8,245 bases of DNA from Cyanobacteria bacterium UBA8803 (lineage in GTDB: Bacteria; Cyanobacteriota; Cyanobacteriia; Cyanobacteriales; Coleofasciculaceae): positions 1-8,245 of the forward strand of contig DNXU01000500.1 of the NCBI GenBank assembly GCA_003505715.1. Direction: 5' to 3'. The position numbers and the translations under genes were made by a program. Positions 1 to 5,884 of the stretch are shown one piece after another. Within the stretch, counting starts at the first letter, position 1, and each line of letters starts with the position of its first letter. A model generated the notes under the pieces. The model saw nothing but the letters and a program-made list of their open reading frames with translations. It had not been told where the DNA came from and made no database searches.

Positions 1-67
1 GGCGAGTGGCAGTGACAACAGCTGCTCGTCCTCCACGCCCGGCAGGTGGGGTGGGGGGGGGGGGGGG
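1..67. other. GC-rich left edge ending in a 15-G homopolymer
   Basis: The first 52 bases are markedly GC-rich, and positions 53-67 are 15 consecutive G; AT-richer DNA typical of the rest begins abruptly at 68. No gene can be assigned. On the minus strand a short open stretch reads LPGVEDEQLLSLPLA, but it is too short and too cut off to name. The abrupt composition change suggests either a chimeric or low-quality contig end, since long G runs are a known sequencing artefact, or a real G tract in front of the kinase gene. The sequence alone cannot decide. Confidence 0.6.
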
Positions 68-99
68 CCAATAATGGAAAATATCAACTCTACCTAAAT

Positions 100-2157
100 A
101 TGCTGGGAACAACGCTGAGTGGCCGCTACGAAATTGTTAAATATTTGGGAGGTGGAGGGTTTGGTCAGACCTATCTGGCCGAAGACCAGCAGTTACCTGG
201 CCATCCTTTGTGCGTGGTCAAGCAACTAAAGCCCCAATCTACCGATGTGTTTACTTTACAGACGGCAAGGCGTTTGTTCGACCAGGAAGCCCAAGTCCTC
301 TACCAGCTAGGCCATCACGATCGCATCCCTCAACTTTTAGCTCATTTTGAACAAGACCAAGAATTTTATCTGGTTCAGGAGTTCATTGAAGGGAATGAAT
401 TGAAGCGAGAGTTACCTGTGGGTCAGTTATGGAGCGAATCTCAGGTTATTGCTTTATTAGCAGAAGTTCTCACAATTTTAGAGTTCGTCCATCACGAAGG
501 GGTCATCCATCGAGATATTAAGCCAGCGAATTTGATCCGGCGCAAGTCCGATGGCAAAATTGTCTTGATTGATTTTGGAGCCGTCAAACAAGTCAGCACT
601 CAGACGACTAACTCCGCAGGGCAAACCACTTTGACAGTAGCTATTGGTTCGCCCGGTTATATGCCCAACGAACAACTTGCGGGCAAACCCCAATTTTGTA
701 GCGATATCTATGCTGTGGGGATGGTGGGGATTCAAGCCTTAACAGGGTTACCGCCTCAGCAATTACCAGAAGACCCCAAAACTAGTGAAATCCTGTGGCG
801 GAATACGCTAATTGCGGATAGATTGAGCGATCGCTTACCAGTCAACTCCCAATTAGCAGCCATTTTAGACAAAATGGTGCGTTACGACTACCGCCAGCGC
901 TACCAAACGGCAACAGAAGCCTTGCAGGCTCTTCAATCGGTTCATCTTGACGCCTCACCATTACAGGATTCTATTAATACTCAAACTATCCCCACTGTTC
1001 CTAGTCATGGGTCAGTCAGTGCTACTGTGCCACTTACCACCTCACCTATGGAGGAGGAGATTGGGAACTCGAGCAAGGACGAGAATAAACAAGACCTCAC
1101 CCCCAGTCCTCATTCCCCACGCCCAACCCCTTCCCTTTCTCGGTGGGTGATTGGTTTAGGGGCGGGTATAATTACAGCTGTTGCTTTAAGCTTGGGAATT
1201 TACTATATTCCTAAACAAAATAGTGTTTGGGACAATCCCCAGACAATTTCTTTAGTCAGTACTCTCACCGCTCATTCAGACCAAGTGAATAGCGTAACCA
1301 TCAGTCCAGATGGGCAAACTATAGCGAGTGGTAGTTTTGATAAGACGATCAAGCTGTGGCATCTAGGGACTGGGAAACTCCTGCATACTCTCTCCGGACA
1401 TGCAGACTGGGTTTATGCGATCGCCATTACTCCTGATGGACAGAAACTGGTTAGTGTGAGTGCAGATAAAACGATTAAAGTTTGGGAGTTGCCCACGGGA
1501 AAATTGCTCAAAACCCTAGGTGAATCTTCAGGGCGGATTTATGCGATCGCAATTAGTCCCGATGGACGGACAATTGTTAGTGGTAGCCAGGACAAAGCTA
1601 TTAAGCTTTGGAATCTGGAAACTGGGGCAGAGATGCGCACGCTAACAGGACATGGCAAGGAGGTTTTTACCTTAGCAATTAGTCCGGATGGTCAGACTCT
1701 TGTAAGTGGCTCTGCTGACAGAACCATCAAGGTATGGAATCTTGCCACTGGAGAATTATTTAGCACAATTTATGACCCCGGTGACGATGTAGTGCGCACC
1801 GTTGCGATTAGTCCGGATGGCAAAACTCTGGCAAGTAGTAGTTTTGAAACTATCAATATTTGGCATCTGCCAGATTTGCTCAACGGCTGTCGTAACGCTC
1901 AGGCTTGTACTCCCAAGCGCACTCTCTTGGGTCATTCTGGTATTATAGAGTCTGTTGCTATCAGTCCGAATGGGAGGACTTTAGCGAGTGGCGGTAGGGA
2001 TAATACGATTAAACTGTGGAACCTGCCAACTGGGAAGGAGAGCAGCAGTATTACTAATCGTTCTAGTTACGTTAATACGCTTAAATTTAGCCCTGATGGT
2101 AAAAGTTTGATTAGTAACGGGGCAGATGGAAAAATTGAGATCTGGCAGGGGATTTGA
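100..2157 (+). CDS. Membrane-anchored Ser/Thr protein kinase with C-terminal WD40 propeller
   Basis: Eukaryotic-type (Hanks) Ser/Thr kinase, 685 aa from the ATG at 100. I prefer that start to the GTG at 46, because the upstream extension is translated poly-G and MLGTTLSGRY is the usual beginning of cyanobacterial kinases of this type. The kinase domain spans about residues 8-280: glycine loop GGGGFG (17-22), lysine K41, probable helix-C glutamate E63, catalytic loop HRDIKPAN with D139 and N144, DFG at 158-160, and GSPGYMPNEQ (183-192) replacing the APE segment. All catalytic residues are present, so it should be active. A Pro/Ser/Thr-rich linker (about 285-346) leads to one membrane helix (349-370), preceded by Arg residues, which puts the kinase in the cytoplasm and the C-terminus outside. 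Residues 386-685 form seven WD40 blades with repeated SPDG and IKLW motifs, enough for a closed propeller that probably binds a protein or ligand. Blade 6 is preceded by an insertion containing C597 and C603. No clear ribosome site is visible. The stop lies 5 bp from the convergent lipoprotein gene. Confidence 0.93.
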   Translation: MLGTTLSGRYEIVKYLGGGGFGQTYLAEDQQLPGHPLCVVKQLKPQSTDVFTLQTARRLFDQEAQVLYQLGHHDRIPQLLAHFEQDQEFYLVQEFIEGNELKRELPVGQLWSESQVIALLAEVLTILEFVHHEGVIHRDIKPANLIRRKSDGKIVLIDFGAVKQVSTQTTNSAGQTTLTVAIGSPGYMPNEQLAGKPQFCSDIYAVGMVGIQALTGLPPQQLPEDPKTSEILWRNTLIADRLSDRLPVNSQLAAILDKMVRYDYRQRYQTATEALQALQSVHLDASPLQDSINTQTIPTVPSHGSVSATVPLTTSPMEEEIGNSSKDENKQDLTPSPHSPRPTPSLSRWVIGLGAGIITAVALSLGIYYIPKQNSVWDNPQTISLVSTLTAHSDQVNSVTISPDGQTIASGSFDKTIKLWHLGTGKLLHTLSGHADWVYAIAITPDGQKLVSVSADKTIKVWELPTGKLLKTLGESSGRIYAIAISPDGRTIVSGSQDKAIKLWNLETGAEMRTLTGHGKEVFTLAISPDGQTLVSGSADRTIKVWNLATGELFSTIYDPGDDVVRTVAISPDGKTLASSSFETINIWHLPDLLNGCRNAQACTPKRTLLGHSGIIESVAISPNGRTLASGGRDNTIKLWNLPTGKESSSITNRSSYVNTLKFSPDGKSLISNGADGKIEIWQGI

Positions 2158-2162
2158 TAGTG

Positions 2163-2729
2163 CTACTGATTAACAAGGCGTACTAAGGTGGTTGTGTTGA
2201 ATACATCTGAATGCTCGTAGACAATCTGATAATCATTAATTGCGATTGTTACGTTTTTGGATTCAGCATTTAAACCACCAAGTATCTTCTTAGCCTCTTC
2301 TGCATTATTAAAACAAAACCAAGTATTACGATCGTCTCTTATAAATCTGGGTAATTTACTGGCAGATGCTTCATCGACGAAGAAGCAAGGCTGATTATCT
2401 ATCTCCGTTCGATAGGTGCCTCTGACTGTAACCTCACCGCGAAAGCCTACTCTACCTATAGGGGCAGATTCTGGCGAGAGCGAATCTTTTACATCAACGG
2501 AGACAACTTCAAGACCGAGAATGCGATCGCCCTCTTTAGCTGTTCTGGGGTCGAAGCTATTGTTGGCCGTATCAGCTGGGGGTAGGGTAGGGGATGTTGG
2601 GGTTGATGGACTAGGGGTTGTAGGTGACTCGCTGACCTTTCCGTCCGTAGCCACACACCCACTAACTAAGCTAGTGGAAACCAGGCACAGGATGGAAATT
2701 ACAACCATGGGGATGGGGTATCGGAACAT
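2163..2729 (-). CDS. Putative lipoprotein of unknown function
   Basis: 188-aa protein from the ATG at 2729. An upstream in-frame GTG at 2750 would add MTLRDFK, but GAGAG on the minus strand (2738-2742) lies 8 nt before the ATG and supports the shorter form. The N-terminus is a lipoprotein signal: short n-region with an Arg, hydrophobic stretch (8-21), and lipobox L-V-S-G-C with lipidated Cys25. A Pro/Ser/Thr-rich tether (33-53) follows, then a compact domain of about 130 residues with two cysteines (C115, C139) that could form a disulfide outside the membrane. I do not recognise the domain. The gene converges on the kinase gene (5 bp between stops) and diverges from the FGE-like gene across about 90 bp, which must hold both promoters. 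Membrane attachment is well supported; function is unknown. Confidence 0.82.
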   Translation of the reverse strand: MFRYPIPMVVISILCLVSTSLVSGCVATDGKVSESPTTPSPSTPTSPTLPPADTANNSFDPRTAKEGDRILGLEVVSVDVKDSLSPESAPIGRVGFRGEVTVRGTYRTEIDNQPCFFVDEASASKLPRFIRDDRNTWFCFNNAEEAKKILGGLNAESKNVTIAINDYQIVYEHSDVFNTTTLVRLVNQ

Positions 2730-2820
2730 TTTAAAATCTCTCAAAGTCACAATAGTTCGTAATTAATAATTTCACTATTCCTAATACTCCTCTTACCCAA
2801 ATACTTAACTAAATTTGCCA

Positions 2821-3867
2821 ATGAGTTATTCAGTACCGCCACAACCAACAAGGCGGAAATTTATTAAATTAGCGAGTTTTGCAGGTGTAGGATTGGTGAG
2901 TACGGGACTGATTCACAAAGCTAAAAAATCAGTCTTCGCTTTACCTGCCCCTTCATCTCACCCTTCTACCCTACAGGGAAAGGATAGTTATTTGTCATCT
3001 GCCTTTAGTAAGGGGAGGCAACCGGGATTGAACCTCAAGTCTTTTGAATTTGAGGTGGTAACGGTGGATGCCCGAGGACAGGAAACTAACCGCCACCGCC
3101 GCCAAGCTCAATTCTTTACCGAAGACTTGGGCAACGAGATAATGCTGGATATGGTAGCTATTCCTGGCAGTAAGTTCCGGATGGGTTCTCCGAATAGGGA
3201 AGCACAGCGAGACAATGATGAAGGGCCGCAGCATTCCCGCACGATCACATCTTTCTACCTGGGTAAGTTTCCTGTTACTCAAGCCCAATGGCAAGTAGTT
3301 GCCGCTTTACCTCAAGTCAGTCGTGCCTTGAAAGCTACCCCATCCTTCTTCAAAGGTGATGATTTGCCCGTGGAGAGTATATCTTGGCAGGAGGCTGTCG
3401 AATTCTGTGCCCGACTCTCTAAAAAAACTGGGCGTACCTATCGGTTACCAAGTGAAGCAGAATGGGAATATGCTTGTCGTGCTGGAACGACTACGCTTTT
3501 TCATTTTGGGGAAACAATTACTTCGGATTTAGCAAATTATAACGGTCGCGAGCCTTATGGTTATGCACCTCAGGGCATTGCTCGACTGCAAACCACCCAA
3601 GTTGGCAGTTTTGAAGTGGCGAATGCCTTTGGGTTGTACGATATGCACGGGAATGTCTGGGAATGGTGTGCTGACCCTTGGCATAACGACTACAGGGGTT
3701 TCCCTTCAGATGGGAGGGTTTGGCGAAATTCTCAAGATAATCTGACCCGAATTCTGCGTGGGGGGACGTGGGGTAGTATTCCTCGGCACTGCCGTTCGGC
3801 TTCTCGCGGTAACGCTGGATGGACTTATCGGGAAAGTAGTGTAGGTTTTAGAGTAGCCTACAATTGA
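2821..3867 (+). CDS. Tat-exported FGE/SUMF1-fold protein, probably not a canonical formylglycine-generating enzyme
   Basis: 348 aa from the ATG at 2821; a TTG two codons upstream (2815) is a less likely start. The N-terminus carries a twin-arginine signal, TRRKFIKLASFAGVG (10-24), with a plausible cleavage after VFA (residue 40), so the protein should be exported folded. A linker (about 75-108) leads to the FGE-sulfatase domain (about 109-348), recognised by MVAIPGSKFRMGSP, FPVTQAQW, RLPSEAEWEYACR, GLYDMHGNVWEWC, ILRGGTW and VGFRVAYN. True aerobic FGEs oxidise a sulfatase cysteine to formylglycine with a Cys pair (human SUMF1 C336/C341, in GGSYMCHRSYC). Here the segment reads GGTWGSIPRHC: the first Cys is replaced by S319 and only C324 remains. 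By family knowledge this argues against normal FGE activity and for a binding or other modifying role. No sulfatase gene is present. Its neighbours, a membrane kinase and a lipoprotein, also belong to the envelope. Confidence 0.9.
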   Translation: MSYSVPPQPTRRKFIKLASFAGVGLVSTGLIHKAKKSVFALPAPSSHPSTLQGKDSYLSSAFSKGRQPGLNLKSFEFEVVTVDARGQETNRHRRQAQFFTEDLGNEIMLDMVAIPGSKFRMGSPNREAQRDNDEGPQHSRTITSFYLGKFPVTQAQWQVVAALPQVSRALKATPSFFKGDDLPVESISWQEAVEFCARLSKKTGRTYRLPSEAEWEYACRAGTTTLFHFGETITSDLANYNGREPYGYAPQGIARLQTTQVGSFEVANAFGLYDMHGNVWEWCADPWHNDYRGFPSDGRVWRNSQDNLTRILRGGTWGSIPRHCRSASRGNAGWTYRESSVGFRVAYN

Positions 3868-3912
3868 TAGTTAGGTCAAACAGGTCAAGGCTGGACAGGT
3901 TAAATCAAATAG

Positions 3913-4066
3913 GAAAGGAATATTGAAGAGATTGCTCTCCGTGCTGCTATTCCTCAATCCTTGGCTTATATGCTTAATAATCTTCAACCAGAACAACCTA
4001 TTTTTGGATTATTGACTAATGGAGATCATTGCCTATTTATTAAGATCGCTTTACTTTTGACTTGCC
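3913..4066 (+). pseudogene. Remnant of a restriction-endonuclease-like protein (C-terminal part)
   Basis: The frame opened after the TAG at 3910 reads EEIALRAAIPQSLAYML, then NNLQPEQPIFGLLTNG, then DHCLFIKI. This resembles the part of cyanobacterial 'type I restriction endonuclease subunit R'-like proteins (PD-(D/E)XK-type fold) that carries a PQALAYML...KPVFGLLTNG...F-KL pattern; the match is from memory, not a search. Nothing in this frame before 3910 continues the family, there is no ribosome site, and after about 4060 the frame runs out of register into the cysteine desulfurase gene. I therefore read it as a truncated, non-functional remnant whose 5' and 3' parts have been lost. The alternative is a chance open frame, which the recognisable motif makes less likely. 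Confidence 0.5.
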
Positions 4067-5254
4067 ATGTCTGTTCGCCCCATTTACCTCGATTGCCAAG
4101 CTACTACCCCCATGGACGAACGGGTACTAGCGGTGATGCTGCCCTACTTTACCGAACATTTTGGTAATCCCTCCAGTATCAGTCATATCTACGGTTGGGA
4201 AGCTGAAGCTGCTGTTAAACAAGCAAGGACTTCCCTAGCCGATGCTATCCACGCTACACCTGAGGAAATTATTTTTACTAGCGGCGCGACTGAGGCTAAT
4301 AATTTAGCAATTAAGGGCGTTGCCGAGGCTTACTTTAGTAAAGGATGCCATATTATCACCGTGCAAACCGAACACAGTGCAGTGCTTGACCCTTGCCGCT
4401 ATTTAAAAACTTTGGGATTTGAAGTAACTTTCCTACCCGTCCAACGGGATGGACTGCTTGACTTAACGCAGTTAGAAAAAGCCCTTCGTCCTGATACGAT
4501 TTTGGTATCGGTGATGGCAGCTAATAATGAAATTGGAGTATTGCAGCCCTTAGCCGATATCGGGGCACTCTGCCACCAGCATCAAGTCTTATTCCACACC
4601 GACGCGGCCCAAGCTATTGGGAAAATCCCCCTAGATGTACAGGAGATGAACATTGACTTGATGTCCCTAACTGCTCATAAAATTTATGGGCCTAAGGGCA
4701 TTGGGGCACTCTATGTCCGCCGTCGTAACCCGAGAGTAAAAATTGCGCCTCAAATTCAAGGAGGGGGGCAGGAACGGGGAATTCGTTCGGGTACGCTTTA
4801 TACTCCTCAGATTGTAGGGTTTGCTAAGGCCGTGGAACTGGCGCTAGAAGAGCGAGACTCGGAATCTCAGCGCCTGCTAGAGCTGCGGGAACGTCTGTGG
4901 CAGGCGATCGCTCCTCTCGGAGGTATTCATCTCAACGGTCATTCCACTAAACGATTGTCAGGGAACCTTAACATTAGTGTGGAAGGGGTGGATGGCTCGG
5001 CGCTCCTGTTGGGATTGCAGCCAGTTGCCGCTGTTTCCTCAGGTGCCGCTTGCTCCTCAGCAACGATTGCCCCCTCCCACGTTCTCCTAGCGCTAGGACA
5101 TTCGGAATCCCTAGCCTATGCCTCGATCAGGTTTGGCATCGGGCGCTTCAATACAGCAGCCCAAATCGATAGAGTAGCCGAACATGCGCTCTCGACCATT
5201 CGGTCTCTGCGCCAATCTCAAACCTCCTGCTCCCAAACTTCTCAAATACAGTAA
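4067..5254 (+). CDS. iscS: Class I cysteine desulfurase (IscS/NifS type)
   Basis: 395-aa PLP-dependent enzyme that removes sulfur from L-cysteine, giving alanine and an enzyme-bound persulfide used for Fe-S clusters and thiolated tRNA; cytoplasmic, normally a homodimer. Visible marks: YLDCQATTP at the N-terminus, TSGATEANN (71-79, phosphate binding), H103 in TEHSAV, D179 and Q182 in HTDAAQ (PLP ring contacts), PLP lysine K205 in LTAHKIYGPKG, and catalytic Cys329 in SSGAACSS within the extended active-site loop that marks class I enzymes rather than SufS. These positions nearly coincide with E. coli IscS (K206, C328), and the length is normal. The ATG at 4067 fits the family start, although no good Shine-Dalgarno precedes it. 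No iscU, iscR or nif gene lies next to it, so it looks like a stand-alone housekeeping gene. Whether to call it iscS or nifS is a matter of convention. Confidence 0.94.
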   Translation: MSVRPIYLDCQATTPMDERVLAVMLPYFTEHFGNPSSISHIYGWEAEAAVKQARTSLADAIHATPEEIIFTSGATEANNLAIKGVAEAYFSKGCHIITVQTEHSAVLDPCRYLKTLGFEVTFLPVQRDGLLDLTQLEKALRPDTILVSVMAANNEIGVLQPLADIGALCHQHQVLFHTDAAQAIGKIPLDVQEMNIDLMSLTAHKIYGPKGIGALYVRRRNPRVKIAPQIQGGGQERGIRSGTLYTPQIVGFAKAVELALEERDSESQRLLELRERLWQAIAPLGGIHLNGHSTKRLSGNLNISVEGVDGSALLLGLQPVAAVSSGAACSSATIAPSHVLLALGHSESLAYASIRFGIGRFNTAAQIDRVAEHALSTIRSLRQSQTSCSQTSQIQ

Positions 5255-5405
5255 AGTAAGGAATAAGGAGTAGGTTAGGAACGGCGTACACTAGCACCCA
5301 TGAAAACCTTTCCCCCTGTTACCCCTCTGTCTATTTTCAAGATAGCAGTCCGGTTATCACTAAGACTGGAAATCGGCGGCTCTACCCCCGTTTCAAGGAA
5401 CGGCG

Positions 5406-5414
5406 TGGTATAAT
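5406..5414 (+). promoter_or_regulatory. Extended -10 promoter, probably of rne
   Basis: TGG followed by TATAAT (5409-5414) is a perfect extended -10 element, which can function without a good -35; none is seen at the proper spacing. Transcription would start near 5421, giving rne a leader of about 465 nt. The dyad CCGTT-6-AACGG at 5388-5403 sits directly upstream, where an operator could lie. Confidence 0.55.
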
Positions 5415-5428
5415 GTAAAATTATGGAA

Positions 5429-5497
5429 TTAGTTGCGCATAGAGATTCCATTGGGTTTCACCGGTGTAAACTAGCAATAGATGCTGCACGCAACTGA
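5429..5497 (+). promoter_or_regulatory. Inverted repeat able to form a stem-loop at the start of the rne leader
   Basis: TTAGTTGCG (5429-5437) pairs with CGCAACTGA (5489-5497) as nine pairs, one of them G-U. The enclosed 51 nt contain the palindrome CACCGGTG (5459-5466), which could form a second small stem. It begins about 8 nt after the predicted transcription start, so the rne mRNA may begin with this structure. No known riboswitch or RNA family is recognised. Confidence 0.4.
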
Positions 5498-5526
5498 TTC
5501 GCACTTCCAGACTTCCTAGTTACACG

Positions 5527-5553
5527 TCAAAAGCTTCAATGCTTGCCTTTTGA
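5527..5553 (+). repeat. Small inverted repeat in the rne leader
   Basis: TCAAAAG (5527-5533) and CTTTTGA (5547-5553) are perfect complements around a 13-nt loop. The stem is AT-rich and lacks a following U-run, so it does not look like a terminator. Confidence 0.35.
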
Positions 5554-5873
5554 TAAGGGGCATGACATTGGCTACCAATTGCATTGGGGAAGAGTAGCTC
5601 TAGGGGATTGTCAGTTACCTTGAGCTGCTCGAAATTTACAAAAACGTTCTGTTTGTTTCTAGGTGAAGCTAGAGTTTTCGCTAACACAGTTATCTTGGGT
5701 AGCCAAAGCAAGAGGGACAAACCAATTTGAGATTTGAGATGTGGGATAGGAGGGTTAGCTAGAGAAGGATTCAGCCACCTCTGAATCTGGGTCGGTTTTC
5801 TCCCATCCTCAATTAGCAATCTAAAATCCAAAATCTCCAAAAGCTTCATTACCTAAGCGTGCTGCCAATTTTT

Positions 5874-5880
5874 GAGGAAA
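5874..5880 (+). promoter_or_regulatory. Ribosome binding site of rne
   Basis: GAGGAAA ends 4 nt before the ATG at 5885, with the GAGG core 7 nt from it. This is the best Shine-Dalgarno sequence in the window and fixes the rne start. Confidence 0.7.
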
Positions 5881-5884
5881 TTGC

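Larger units (their letters stand above)
5255..5884. other. Gene-free stretch between the cysteine desulfurase gene and rne
   Basis: This stretch of 630 bp holds no convincing gene. Its contents, left to right: an 11-bp direct repeat AGGAACGGCGT (5277-5287 and 5396-5406), a dyad CCGTT/AACGG (5388-5403), an extended -10 promoter (5406-5414), a 9-bp inverted repeat (5429-5437 with 5489-5497) enclosing the palindrome CACCGGTG (5459-5466), a 7-bp inverted repeat TCAAAAG/CTTTTGA (5527-5553), and AT-rich repeat-like DNA (about 5726-5750 and 5809-5842). A minus-strand open frame of 109 codons (5520-5849) begins inside that repeat-like DNA and is not accepted as a gene. Most of the stretch is read as the 5' leader of rne. 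Confidence 0.7.

Noticed and set aside
46..99. GTG start at 46 for the kinase
   Set aside because: It would add 18 residues translated from poly-G and its flank; the ATG at 100 matches the usual kinase N-terminus.
2416..2766. Plus-strand open frame of 116 codons opposite the lipoprotein gene
   Set aside because: It is antisense to a gene with a clear lipobox and ribosome site, and its protein shows no recognisable features.
5388..5403. Terminator of the cysteine desulfurase gene (CCGTT/AACGG dyad)
   Set aside because: The stem is 5 bp with no T-run and sits right before a -10 element, which fits an operator better than a terminator.
5520..5849. Minus-strand open frame of 109 codons between the desulfurase gene and rne
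   Set aside because: Its start (MKLLEILDFRLLIEDG) is a translation of dispersed AT-rich repeat-like DNA, there is no ribosome site, no family is recognised, and it lies inside the likely rne leader.
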